A DNA stretch of 64,000 nucleotides from contig NZ_JAJTTE010000004.1 in NCBI RefSeq assembly GCF_021343995.1, positions 124,001 through 188,000 on the forward strand, in the 5' to 3' direction. Numbering within the stretch: the stretch's first letter is position 1; each line of letters opens with the position of its first letter. Position numbers and translations under genes: made by a program. The notes under the pieces were generated by a model. That model was not told the origin of the DNA. It searched no databases and saw nothing but the letters and a program-made list of their open reading frames with translations. The stretch comes from Pseudonocardia terrae. Its GTDB lineage: Bacteria; Actinomycetota; Actinomycetes; Mycobacteriales; Pseudonocardiaceae. Shown here piece by piece: positions 17,736 through 25,770 of the stretch.

Positions 17736-17761
17736 CATTGACATTGGCGTCAATGTCAATG
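17736..17761. promoter_or_regulatory. 26-bp palindromic TetR-type operator
   Basis: Two perfect 11-base arms, CATTGACATTG (17736-17746) and its reverse complement CAATGTCAATG (17751-17761), flank GCGT. The site lies exactly between the divergent TetR gene and the acyl-CoA ligase gene and covers candidate start codons on both strands. Its length and symmetry fit a TetR dimer-pair operator. Binding by the adjacent TetR is inferred from position. Confidence 0.75.
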
Positions 17762-19369
17762 ACGCTGACGCTCGTGAGCCACACCACGCCGATGCCCGAC
17801 GTCGCGCAGCGGACGCTCCCCGCGGCCTTCGCGCGGGTCCTCGCCGACACCCCGGACGCGCCCCTGCTGCTCGCCGACGACGGCGCGTACACCTACGCCG
17901 AGGCCCACGACCGGGCGCTGCGGCTCGCCGGCGGGCTGCGGGCCCTCGGCGTCGCCGCGGGCGACCGAGTGGTGCTGATGCTGGACAACGGCGCCGACGC
18001 CGCGCTCGCCTGGTTCGCCACCGGTCTCACGCGGGTCGCGGAGGTCCCGGTCAACACGGCGTACAAGGGGGAGTTCCTCTCACACGTCGTCAACGACTGC
18101 GGCGCCGAGGTCGCGGTGATCGAGCAGGCCTACGCGGCCCGGTTCGCCGCCGTCGCCGGCGACCTGCGGCACCTGCGGACCGTCGTGGTGCGCGGCGGCA
18201 AGGGGGCCGAGCTGCGCGGGCGCTTCCGGGTCGTCCCGTTCGCCGAGCTGGCCGCGTGCGAGCCCGTCGTACCCGAGCCGACCGCGCCCGGCGACCTGCT
18301 GGCGATCTCCTACACCTCGGGCACCACCGGCCGGTCCAAGGGCGTCCGGGTGCCGCACGCCCAGGCGTTCACCTACGCGCACTGGGACGAGCACCTGCTC
18401 GGCCCGGGGACGACCACCCTGGTCACGCTGCCGATGTTCCACCTGTCCGGGCAGTGGTTCGGGCTCTACCAGGGCCTGATCACGGGCGCGCGGTGCGTGG
18501 TCCGGCCGCGGTTCTCGGCGAGCGCGTTCTGGGACGAGGTCCGCACCCACGACGTCACCTACACGCTGCTGCTCGGCGCGATGGCCCAGATGCTGCTCTC
18601 CCGCCCCGCGCGGCCCGACGACGCCGACACCCCGCTGGAGATCGCCTGCGTGGTCCCCCTGCCCCCGGACCTCGACCTGTTCCGCCGCCGCTTCGGGGTC
18701 GAGCTCGCGACCGTCTTCGGGATGACCGAGGTGGGGTGCCCGATCGTCGCGCCGCCGGGGACGGTCGTCGCGGGCGGTGCGGGCCGGGAGCGGCCGGGCT
18801 ACCGGTGCAAGGTCGTCGACGAGAACGACGTCGAGGTGCCGCCGGGCGTCGTCGGGGAACTGGTGGTGCGGCCCGAGGTCCCGTCGACGGTCATGGAGGG
18901 CTACCACAACCTGCCCGAGCAGACCCTGCACACGTTCCGGAACCTGTGGCTGCACACCGGCGACGCCTTCTCCCGCGACGAGAACGGGGAGTTCTCCTTC
19001 CGCGACCGGATCAAGGACGCGCTGCGCCGGCGCGGCGAGAACATCTCGTCGTTCGAGGTGGAGTCGGTGGTCAACGGGCACCCGGCGGTCGCGGAGAGCG
19101 CGGTCGTGGCGGTGCCGAGCGCGCTGACCGAGGACGACCTGAAGGTCGTGGTGGTGTTGCAGCCGGGCGCCACCCTGGACCCGGGCGAGCTGATCGAGTA
19201 CCTGAAGCCGCGCATGCCCTACTTCACCGTGCCGCGGTACGTCGAGGTGCTCGGGGAGCTACCGAAGACACCCACGCAGAAGGTGCAGAAGGCCGTGCTG
19301 CGCGCGGACGGGCTGAGCGCGGGCACGTGGGACCGCGAGGCCCACGGCGTGACGGTCGGGAGGGACTGA
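17759..19369 (+). CDS. acyl-CoA ligase (class I adenylate-forming, CaiC-like)
   Basis: About 536 residues with the full set of adenylation motifs: ISYTSGTTGRSKGVRV, TVFGMTEVGCPI, WLHTGDAFSRDENGEFSFRD, IKDALRRRGENISSFEVE and the C-terminal lysine region KTPTQKVQK. Overall it looks like crotonobetaine/carnitine-CoA ligase or related medium-chain acyl-CoA synthetases, activating a carboxylic acid to its CoA thioester. The start is uncertain: ATG 17759 lies at the operator edge, GTG 17774 and ATG 17792 are alternatives, and no strong ribosome site is seen, so a leaderless message is possible. It is the first gene of the ligase-MaoC-thiolase-DUF35 operon. Confidence 0.85.
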   Translation: MTLTLVSHTTPMPDVAQRTLPAAFARVLADTPDAPLLLADDGAYTYAEAHDRALRLAGGLRALGVAAGDRVVLMLDNGADAALAWFATGLTRVAEVPVNTAYKGEFLSHVVNDCGAEVAVIEQAYAARFAAVAGDLRHLRTVVVRGGKGAELRGRFRVVPFAELAACEPVVPEPTAPGDLLAISYTSGTTGRSKGVRVPHAQAFTYAHWDEHLLGPGTTTLVTLPMFHLSGQWFGLYQGLITGARCVVRPRFSASAFWDEVRTHDVTYTLLLGAMAQMLLSRPARPDDADTPLEIACVVPLPPDLDLFRRRFGVELATVFGMTEVGCPIVAPPGTVVAGGAGRERPGYRCKVVDENDVEVPPGVVGELVVRPEVPSTVMEGYHNLPEQTLHTFRNLWLHTGDAFSRDENGEFSFRDRIKDALRRRGENISSFEVESVVNGHPAVAESAVVAVPSALTEDDLKVVVVLQPGATLDPGELIEYLKPRMPYFTVPRYVEVLGELPKTPTQKVQKAVLRADGLSAGTWDREAHGVTVGRD

Positions 19370-19371
19370 GC

Positions 19372-19824
19372 GTGCCGCTCTGGTTCGAGGACTTCGCGGC
19401 GATGGGGCCCGACGACGAGCTGGTCTCCCCGGCCCGGACGGTCACCGAGGCCGACATCGTGTCCTTCGCCGCGTGGACCGGCGACTACAACCCCGTCCAC
19501 ACGGACGCGGTCGCGGCCGCCGCAGGCCGGTTCGGCGAGCGGATCGCGCACGGTGTGCTGGGGGTGGCGTTCTGCCTCGGGCTGATCTCGCGGACCGGTG
19601 CCTTCGAGGGCTCCGCGGTCGCGCTGCTCGGCATCGACGGCTGGACCTTCCGCGCGCCGGTCCGGATCGGCGACACGGTGCACACCCGGGTGCGGGTCGT
19701 CGGGACCCGACTGACCAGCAGGGGCGACGCCGGCGTCGTCCAGCGGCTGTTCACGCTGGTCAACCAGGAGGGCGTGGTGACCCAGGAGGGCCGGATGGAC
19801 GTGATGGTGAAGACGCGCCCGTGA
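19372..19824 (+). CDS. MaoC-like hot-dog dehydratase
   Basis: A 150-residue single hot-dog domain. The hydratase motif is seen in the helix segment SFAAWTGDYNPVHTD (Asp and His about residues 38 and 43), followed by ERIAHGVLGVAFCLGLI. These are the R-hydratase catalytic positions of MaoC proteins, which add water to enoyl-CoA or remove it from 3-hydroxyacyl-CoA. The GTG start lies two bases after the ligase stop and the stop overlaps the thiolase start (GTGA). Its place between ligase and thiolase fits a beta-oxidation-like step on an unusual acyl-CoA. Confidence 0.85.
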   Translation: MPLWFEDFAAMGPDDELVSPARTVTEADIVSFAAWTGDYNPVHTDAVAAAAGRFGERIAHGVLGVAFCLGLISRTGAFEGSAVALLGIDGWTFRAPVRIGDTVHTRVRVVGTRLTSRGDAGVVQRLFTLVNQEGVVTQEGRMDVMVKTRP

Positions 19825-20954
19825 TCCCGTACGTCACCGGGGTGGCGGTCACCCCCTTCGGTCGGCAGCCGGGCCGCACCGCGCTCGACTGGCAGGCCGC
19901 AGCGGCCGGCGCCGCCCTCACGGACGCCGGGCTGCGCGCCACCGACCTCGACGCCGTGCTCTGCGGGTACGCGACGACGGCGGGTCACCTCATGCCCGCC
20001 GACCTGCTCGCCGAGCGGCTCGGCGCCCGGCCGGCGATCGCACACGGGACCAGCGCGGGCGGCGCCACCGGGCTGGCGATGCTCGCCGCCGCGGCCCGGC
20101 TCGTCCGGGCCGGGGAGGCCCGCGCGGTCCTGGTGGCCGCGGGCGAGGACCGGGCCAGCGGGCAGAGCGGCGACACCTCCGCGCGCACGCTCGCGCAGGT
20201 CGGGCACGCGGAGTACGAGATCCCGCTCGGCGGGACCGTCCCCGCCTACTACGCCCTCCTCGCCTCGGCGTACCTCGCCGCGCGCGGGCTCGGCCCGGCC
20301 GATCTCGCCCCGCTGGCCGTGCAGATGCGGGCGCACGCCGCCGACACCCCGGGCGCCCACCGGACGGCACCGATCGACGTCGACGCCGTGCTCGCGTCGC
20401 CGCCGATCGCCGAGCCGCTGCGCCTGCTCGACTGCTGCCCGGTCTCGGACGGCGGAGCGGCCGTGGTGGTCACGGCGGATCCCGGCGGTCGCGGGGTCGC
20501 CGTCACCGGCGTCGGGGAGGGGCATCGCCATCAGCACCTGAGCGAGGCCGACCTCGCCGACCTCGGCGCGGCCCGGGCCGCGCGGACGGCGTTCGCGCAG
20601 GCCGGGCGCACGCTCGCCGACGTGGACGTCGCCGGGGTCTACGACAGCTTCACCGTCACCCTGGCGATGCTGCTGGAGGAGATCGGGTTCGCCGAAGCGG
20701 GACGGGCCGGGGCAGACGCCGCCGCCGGCCGGTTCGCCCGCGACGGCGCGCTGCCGCTCAACACCCACGGCGGCCTGCTGTCCTACGGGCACTGCGGCGT
20801 CGCGGGCGGGCTGGCCCACCTGGTCGAGGTCGTGACCCAGCTCCGCGGCGGGGCCGGGCCCCGGCAGGTGCCCGGCCCACCCCGGGTCGGGTTCGTGCAC
20901 GGCGACGGCGGTGTGATGTCCGCGCACGTCAGTGCGGTCCTGGAGGCGGCATGA
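19821..20954 (+). CDS. SCP2-type thiolase / lipid-transfer protein
   Basis: The 377-residue product has the thiolase fold (VTGVAVTPFGRQPG at the start, AIAHGTSAGGATGLAMLAAA, ending GGLLSYGHCGVAGGLAHLVE). It belongs to the SCP2/non-canonical thiolases in which the usual N-terminal catalytic cysteine is replaced (here GTSAGG) while the C-terminal GHC segment is kept. Such proteins pair with DUF35 zinc-ribbon proteins, and some act as acyl-CoA thiolases or aldolases in sterol side-chain metabolism. Both ends overlap neighbours by four bases (GTGA and ATGA). The specific substrate is unknown. Confidence 0.85.
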   Translation: MIPYVTGVAVTPFGRQPGRTALDWQAAAAGAALTDAGLRATDLDAVLCGYATTAGHLMPADLLAERLGARPAIAHGTSAGGATGLAMLAAAARLVRAGEARAVLVAAGEDRASGQSGDTSARTLAQVGHAEYEIPLGGTVPAYYALLASAYLAARGLGPADLAPLAVQMRAHAADTPGAHRTAPIDVDAVLASPPIAEPLRLLDCCPVSDGGAAVVVTADPGGRGVAVTGVGEGHRHQHLSEADLADLGAARAARTAFAQAGRTLADVDVAGVYDSFTVTLAMLLEEIGFAEAGRAGADAAAGRFARDGALPLNTHGGLLSYGHCGVAGGLAHLVEVVTQLRGGAGPRQVPGPPRVGFVHGDGGVMSAHVSAVLEAA

Positions 20955-21286
20955 CCGACTGGACCGCCGGGGAGCCGCAGGTGTGCTTCGACGAGTGCCG
21001 CAGCTGCGCCCGCCGCTGGCCCCTCCCCCGTGCGGCCTGCCCGCACTGCGGCACACCGGATCCGCAGCGGCGCGGCGCGGCCGGTACCGGCACGGTGGCG
21101 GCGCTGACCGTGGTGCACCGCGCACCGGAGGGCGCCCCCCACCCGCCGACGCCGTTCGCGCTGGTCCTGGTGGACCTCGACGAGGGCGTGCGGGTCATGG
21201 GCCGCGCGGCCGGGGTCTCCGCCGTCGGCGAGCGGGTCGCGGTCGGGTTCCCCGACGGCGTCCCGTCGTTCGCCCCGGCCCGGTGA
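20951..21286 (+). CDS. DUF35 OB-fold/zinc-ribbon partner of thiolase
   Basis: 111 residues: a rubredoxin-like zinc ribbon with CRSCARR near residue 17 and CPHCGTPD near residue 31, then an OB-fold of the DUF35 type (GTVAALTVVH, ALVLVDLDEGVRVMG). In known cases DUF35 proteins bind to SCP2-type thiolases and are needed for their activity, sometimes as acyl-CoA-binding subunits. The ATG overlaps the thiolase stop, so the two are produced together. Last gene of the operon; the stop lies within a short CCCGGT/ACCGGG hairpin facing the convergent oxygenase gene. Confidence 0.88.
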   Translation: MTDWTAGEPQVCFDECRSCARRWPLPRAACPHCGTPDPQRRGAAGTGTVAALTVVHRAPEGAPHPPTPFALVLVDLDEGVRVMGRAAGVSAVGERVAVGFPDGVPSFAPAR

Positions 21287-21295
21287 GCACCGGGG

Positions 21296-22549
21296 CTACA
21301 GCGGGAGCGCGCCGATCCGCGCCTCGGCACCGGCGAAGCGGCGGCGCGACTCCCGTTGCGCGACACGGTCGCTCGCGCGTTCGAGCCACCGGCGGCCGGG
21401 CCGGACGCGGGCGACCAGGGCGGACTCGACCAGGTTGGCGGCCACGATCGGCGGCACGGCCCAGGCGGCGGTGACGGGCAGGCCCAGGTCGCGCAGGCCC
21501 TCCCGGCCCAGGAACCAGCGCAGCATGCTCAGGGTGCGCGCCCGCTCGTAGCGACCGCGCAGCGCGGCGAACCGGCCCTCGTGCCCGGTGAGCTGCCCGT
21601 CCACGAGGGCCGCGGCCAGCGCCGCACCGGCAGGCGTGGGCCCGCCCTGGGCCAGCAGCACGTGGCGGTTGAAGACGTTCTGCTCGCGTTCGGTGTCGCA
21701 CAGCCAGTCCTCGTCCACGCCGAGCAGCCAGCCCGCGTACTTCCACAGGTGCATGACCGCCCGCGACTCGGCGCGGGTCACGACCCGGCCGAGGGCGCGC
21801 ACGCCGAGCAGCACGGTGCTGCTGAACAGGCCGAGGGTCGCCGCCCGGTCGCTCTGGTTGATCGGCAGGCCGTAGCGCGCGACGTCCCACCGGCCGTTGC
21901 GCTCGAACCGGTCGTTCACCAGGGCGTGCATCGCCCGGACGTGCACGGTCAGGCGCCAGCCCGCGCCGTCGCGGCGCATCCCGCCCGGGGCGCTCACGGC
22001 GTCGACCCAGGTCTGGGTCTCGCCCAGCCGGCGCTGCGCGGTCGACCCCGTGAGGCCCCCGGTCAGGACCAGCAGGTCGGCCGGCCCGACGAACCGGTAG
22101 CCGCCGATCAGCGAGAGCTGCAACAGCACGTCGTCGCGGCTGCGGCCGAGCCGGCGGAACGCCCGCGCCCCGCGCTCGACCAGCGCGGGATCCACCCAGC
22201 CCGGCACCCGGTCCACGACCGCGAAGAACTCCCGCAGCGCCGGAGGTGCCGCCTCGACCGCGTCGATCCCTTCCCGCAGCGCCCGCTCGAACTGCGCCCT
22301 CGTGACGCGCTCGGGGTCGCCGCGGTGCCGGCGCATCGCCGCCGCGAGCCGGGCACCGAGCTCGTCGCGGGCGAACATCCGCCGCCCCAGCAGGTCGAGC
22401 AGCTCGCCGTCGACCTGCCTGCTCCCGGTCACGAGCCGCAACGGCCGGGCGATCGGCGCGTTGCGCTCCGGCGCGCTCGCGAACCGGGACGGATGGCGGT
22501 GTGGGCTCCCGATCTCGACCCCGCCGTCGCCTTCGCCCTCTCCCAGCAT
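21296..22549 (-). CDS. MpaB-family oxygenase (DUF2236)
   Basis: A 417-residue protein of the DUF2236/MpaB/latex-clearing-protein superfamily of heme-linked oxygenases. The family region runs through LLQLSLIGGYRFVGPADLLV, the middle RLTVHVRAMHALVNDRF with its conserved histidine-rich helix, and NQSDRAATLGLFSSTVL, followed by HLWKYAGWLLGVDEDWLCD. Members can cleave polyisoprene or act on mycophenolic-acid-type chains; most are uncharacterised. No signal peptide is evident in the chosen frame, which starts at a CAT at 22547-22549. The gene stands alone, convergent with the DUF35 operon. Function beyond the family is not assignable. Confidence 0.75.
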   Translation of the reverse strand: MLGEGEGDGGVEIGSPHRHPSRFASAPERNAPIARPLRLVTGSRQVDGELLDLLGRRMFARDELGARLAAAMRRHRGDPERVTRAQFERALREGIDAVEAAPPALREFFAVVDRVPGWVDPALVERGARAFRRLGRSRDDVLLQLSLIGGYRFVGPADLLVLTGGLTGSTAQRRLGETQTWVDAVSAPGGMRRDGAGWRLTVHVRAMHALVNDRFERNGRWDVARYGLPINQSDRAATLGLFSSTVLLGVRALGRVVTRAESRAVMHLWKYAGWLLGVDEDWLCDTEREQNVFNRHVLLAQGGPTPAGAALAAALVDGQLTGHEGRFAALRGRYERARTLSMLRWFLGREGLRDLGLPVTAAWAVPPIVAANLVESALVARVRPGRRWLERASDRVAQRESRRRFAGAEARIGALPL

Positions 22550-22775
22550 GCGTGGATGCTGGCACGGATGTCGGCGCGCGTTGCGTGTGCGACCGGCGCC
22601 GCTCGGTTGCGTCCCCGATCGACTGACGTCGGCGCGACGGACCCGATCACCCTCACCGACGAGGAGGCATCCGGTCGGTCAGAAGTCGGCGAGCTCGACG
22701 CCAGGAACCACTCCGGCCGGATCCCGTAGGCGAAGCGCCTTGCCCGGTCCGGTCGCCGACCGGGAGGCTGGCCGG

Positions 22776-23111
22776 GTGGCCGCCGGTGTGCTCTTCGCGC
22801 TGACCCTGCCCGGGCTCGTCTGCCTGCTGGTCCTGCTGGTGGCGCTGGAGCGGTTCGGACTCTGGGCCCGCGGCCGCAGCCTGCTGTTCTGGCGCCGGAC
22901 CCGGGAGCGGTCCGGTCCGCAGCCGCTCCCGTTGTCCGCCACCGGTTTCGAGGAGGTGGACGCCTTCTTCACCGGGACGAAGCGCGCCGAGCTGGAGGAA
23001 CGCCACTCCCGCAGCCTGCTGCGCGACGACGAGGCGGACGGCGCGCCGCCGCGCACCGCCGTGGACCTCGACGCCGGGGTCGTGATCGTCACTCGCCCGT
23101 CGGGTCGCTGA
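22776..23111 (+). CDS. DUF6191-like membrane-anchored small protein
   Basis: About 111 residues from a GTG start: an N-terminal transmembrane helix (VLFALTLPGLVCLLVLLVAL) and then a cytoplasmic tail with FEEVDAFFTGTKRAELEERH and DLDAGVVIVTRPSG. The tail resembles the DUF6191 motif seen in short actinobacterial proteins. The start is chosen because the hydrophobic segment begins right after it; the frame upstream is not protein-like. A GATC-centred hairpin lies about 190 bases downstream. No function is known. Confidence 0.65.
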   Translation: MAAGVLFALTLPGLVCLLVLLVALERFGLWARGRSLLFWRRTRERSGPQPLPLSATGFEEVDAFFTGTKRAELEERHSRSLLRDDEADGAPPRTAVDLDAGVVIVTRPSGR

Positions 23112-23299
23112 CGGGGAGCCCGTTCGGATCCTCTTGTCCCCCGACCGATCGACGAGCCGGACGAAGCAGTATCCGAGGCACGACTCGCTCGTTGCACCGC
23201 CCAGCGGGCCGCCGGCCTGCTGGATGCGTTCCTCACGGCATCGCCCTTCCGGGGCCGGCACCCGCGTCATCCCGTCGAGGGATGGTGGCGGTGACCCGT

Positions 23300-23338
23300 G
23301 ATCACGGGCGGAGGCGCGCGCACCTCCTGCCCGTGATC
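23300..23338. terminator. hairpin between convergent genes (terminator-like, GATC-hairpin relative)
   Basis: GATCACGGGCGGAGG (23300-23314) pairs with CCTCC-T-GCCCGTGATC (23323-23338) with one bulged base and an eight-base loop. It lies between the DUF6191-like gene and the end of the LacI stump, so it can serve both as a terminator. The GTGATCAC core is shared with the hairpin arrays at 28.2 and 42.2 kb, so it may instead be a solitary copy of that repeat. Confidence 0.55.
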
Positions 23339-23348
23339 GCCGCCCCGC

Positions 23349-23652
23349 CTACTTCTCCGCCTGCCCCACCGCCCGGGGCGCCGCCGTGGTGCCCCGCACC
23401 ACGAGCTGCGGCGGGAGGGCGATCCGCTTCGGCTCCCGCTCGGGCAGGTCGAGCCGCTCCACCACGGCCTTGATCGCGAAGTCGGCCATGCCCGGGATGT
23501 CCTGGCGGACCGAGGTGAGGTCGATGCCGGGGAGCTTGGCGAAGCGCGAGTCGTCGTACCCGACCACCGAGAGGTCCTGCGGCACCCGCACGCCCGCGCG
23601 GATCATCACGTCGAGCAGCCCTATGGCGGCCTGGTCGTGGGGGCCGCGGAAC
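23349..23652 (-). pseudogene. LacI-family regulator, C-terminal stump only
   Basis: The last 95 or so residues match the end of a LacI/GalR repressor: HDQAAIGLLDVMIRAGVRVP, then DLSVVGYDDSRFAKLPG, then LTSVRQDIPGMADFAIKAVV and QLVVRGTTAAPR. The helix-turn-helix and most of the sugar-binding domain (about 235 residues) are gone. The frame upstream is the shadow of the divergent sugar isomerase gene, whose ATG lies 60 bases away. A deletion that joined the repressor tail to the region just before the isomerase explains this. Confidence 0.7.
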
Positions 23653-23714
23653 CATCGCCTCCGCGGTCCCGGCCCGGGAAAGCCCCTCTTCCTCCCGACT
23701 TCCCGAGGACCCTC

Positions 23715-24665
23715 ATGAGCGACGCACGCACCGTGACCGACACGCCCCCTGCAGCACCGACCCGGGCCAACCTGCGGCTGGGCACCGCGCCCGACTCCTG
23801 GGGTGTCTGGTTCCCCGACGACCCGCGCCAGGTGCCCTGGCAGCAGTTCCTCGACGAGGCCACCGCGGCCGGCTACACCGCCGTCGAGCTCGGCCCCTAC
23901 GGATACCTGCCGACCCACCCCGAGCAGCTGCGCGACGAGCTCGGCCGCCGCGGTCTCACCCTCACCGGCGCCACCGCCGGCACCGCCCTGCACCGCGGCG
24001 GCGACACGCTCGACACCACGCTCGCCGAGTGCCGCGAGATCGCCCGCCTGCTCACCGCGCTCGACGCCCCGTACCTGATCACGCTGCCGGCGATGTACAC
24101 GGACCTGCACACCGGCGAGCTGCTCGAACCCGCCGAGCTCACCGGCGAACAGTGGCACACCCTCGGCCGGGCGCAGTCCGTACTCGGCCGGGTGCTGCTC
24201 GACGAGTCCGGCGTCCGGCAGATGTTCCACCCGCACGCCGACGCGCACGTGGCCGACGAATTGAGCATCGACCGGTTCCTGGAGGTCAGCGACCCGGACA
24301 GCGTCTGGCTGTGCCTCGACACCGGGCACGTCGCCTACGCCGGCGGGGACAACCGGGCCATCGTGGCGCGGCACCCCTCGCGGATCGGGTACGTCCACCT
24401 CAAGTCCGTGGATCCCGTGGTGCTCGCGCGCGTGCGCGCCGAGAAGCTGTCCTTCGCCGACGCGGTGCAGGCCGGCGCGATGGTCGAGCCCGACGCCGGC
24501 GAGCCGCACATGCCCGCCCTGCTCGCCGACCTCGACGCCCTCGGCGTCCCGCTCACCGCGATCGTCGAGCACGACATGTACCCGGCCCCGCCCGGCGCTC
24601 CGCTGCCGATCGCCACCCGGACCTGCCGCTACTACACCGGGCAGGGCCTGACAGACGGCCGCTGA
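23715..24665 (+). CDS. sugar phosphate isomerase/epimerase (IolE-like TIM barrel)
   Basis: The 316-residue protein has the xylose-isomerase-like TIM barrel. It opens with LRLGTAPDSWGVWFPDD, characteristic of the IolE/inosose dehydratase branch, and has metal-ligand segments MFHPHADAHV, CLDTGHVAYAGGDN, YVHLKSV and TAIVEHDMYP in order. It should act on a sugar or cyclitol intermediate in the cytoplasm. The ATG is preceded by GGACCCTC, a weak site. The divergent LacI remnant suggests it once had a dedicated repressor and may now be constitutive. No other inositol genes are present in the window. Confidence 0.82.
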   Translation: MSDARTVTDTPPAAPTRANLRLGTAPDSWGVWFPDDPRQVPWQQFLDEATAAGYTAVELGPYGYLPTHPEQLRDELGRRGLTLTGATAGTALHRGGDTLDTTLAECREIARLLTALDAPYLITLPAMYTDLHTGELLEPAELTGEQWHTLGRAQSVLGRVLLDESGVRQMFHPHADAHVADELSIDRFLEVSDPDSVWLCLDTGHVAYAGGDNRAIVARHPSRIGYVHLKSVDPVVLARVRAEKLSFADAVQAGAMVEPDAGEPHMPALLADLDALGVPLTAIVEHDMYPAPPGAPLPIATRTCRYYTGQGLTDGR

Positions 24666-24751
24666 GCGGCCCCGAGCCCGGCCGCGCCGGCGGCGAGCAC
24701 GGCGTTGGGCTCCGCGCTCCAGATGCGGACGTGGGCGCGGTAGTGGTCGTC

Positions 24752-25045
24752 CCATGCCCCGACCGCGCCCGCCGCCGAAGCTGCGCTCCGGCGTGCCGGG
24801 GGTTGCGCATCTCGGCGCGGGTGGCCATCCGGGCGAGGGCCTGCGGGTCGCTCGAGGTCGCCCGCTCGGCCGGGACACCTCGGTGCCCAGGTCGGGCAGG
24901 ACCTTCTGCCGCTGCTCGGGTGTCAGCTTCGCGAAGGCCTCGGCGTGCGCCTGCTCCACGGTCTCCGGCGGCGCGTTGCGCAGCATGTACCGGTGGCGCT
25001 CGACCGCCGCCTCGTCCGGGTCCTGGGCCCCGCGGACCGTCCTCG
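24752..25045 (-). pseudogene. broken hypothetical gene (frameshifted actinobacterial helical protein)
   Basis: One frame reads DPDEAAVERHRYMLRNAPPE, then TVEQAHAEAFAKLTPEQRQK and VLPDLGTEV. The continuation expected for this family is found in another frame (AERATSSDPQALARMATRAE, then MRNP), after which the first frame resumes with ERSFGGGRGRG. Two compensating shifts in about 60 bases and loss of the C-terminus point to a decayed gene or sequencing errors. I recall similar helical proteins in actinomycetes but cannot name a domain. It lies divergent to the YciI gene. Confidence 0.45.
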
Positions 25046-25113
25046 CGGCGCGGTTCCCGGCCGAGGAGATCGGGCAGGAGATCGGGCGCGGCGCACGTGC
25101 GAGGATCGACGAC

Positions 25114-25422
25114 ATGGCCACGACCTACGCCGTCATCTACACGTACACCGACGACACCGAGCTGCGGGACGCCACCCGCCCCGCCCACCGCGACTATCTG
25201 CGGGAGTGCGCCGACAGCGGAGCCCTGCTGGTCGCCGGCGCCTGGGCGCCCGCGGAGGCCCCGGGCGGCCTGCTGATCTTCCGCGCCGAGGACAAGGCCG
25301 CCGTGCAGGCGATCGTGGACAAGGACCCGTTCTCGACGGAGGGCGTGGTCGCCGCCGCCGACATCCGCGAGTGGGCCCCGCCGCTCGGCCCGGTGGCCGG
25401 CGCCCTCACCGGCCAGGCCTGA
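25114..25422 (+). CDS. YciI-family protein
   Basis: 102 residues with the YciI (dimeric alpha/beta ferredoxin-like) fold: YAVIYTYTDDTELRDATRPA, HRDYLRECADSGALLVAGAW, FRAEDKAAVQAIVDKDPF and VVAAADIREWAPPLG. The conserved His in RPAHRDYL and Asp in KDPF are the usual putative active-site pair. Some YciI proteins are dehydrochlorinase- or muconolactone-isomerase-like; function here is unknown. The ATG is chosen within a longer frame that overlaps the pseudogene upstream. Confidence 0.82.
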   Translation: MATTYAVIYTYTDDTELRDATRPAHRDYLRECADSGALLVAGAWAPAEAPGGLLIFRAEDKAAVQAIVDKDPFSTEGVVAAADIREWAPPLGPVAGALTGQA

Positions 25423-25449
25423 CGCTCCGCTGCGCGTGCCGGGTCGATG

Positions 25450-25698
25450 TCAGCCCGGCACGCGACGGCCGGCCACGGGCCGGCAACCCGGAGCGGCGGG
25501 CCTGCGGCGCAGCGGCCGCGGCCGGCGGAGGCCCGCGGCGACCTCCCGCAGCGGACGCGGCGCGACGCCACGGGCCGCGTCGACCCGACGGGCCTTGCGC
25601 CGGGTCAGGAGGATGTCCACGACCGCGACGGCCCAGATCGGGTACTGCAGCAGCCAGGCGACCCGGAACGCCGGCCGTGCCGCGGCCTCACCCCGGGG
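25450..25698 (-). pseudogene. possible 3' remnant of a membrane protein gene
   Basis: An open frame with no start codon near its beginning reads RPAFRVAWLLQYPIWAVAVV, then DILLTRRKARRV, and a basic tail, stopping at 25450. The hydrophobic helix followed by basic residues looks like the end of a membrane protein. An in-frame stop lies just upstream at 25699 and degenerate repeats begin beyond it. It may be the surviving tail of a deleted gene or chance coding-like sequence. Confidence 0.25.
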
Positions 25699-25770
25699 TC
25701 AGCGTCCTCCCCGATCGGGGCGCGGCGCACTCTTGGTCCCCGGCCTGACACCCTCGGGGTCCGCGCCACC

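Noticed and set aside
21279..21294. Terminator between the DUF35 and MpaB genes
   Set aside because: CCCGGT/ACCGGG is only a six-base stem containing the stop codon; too weak to call separately.
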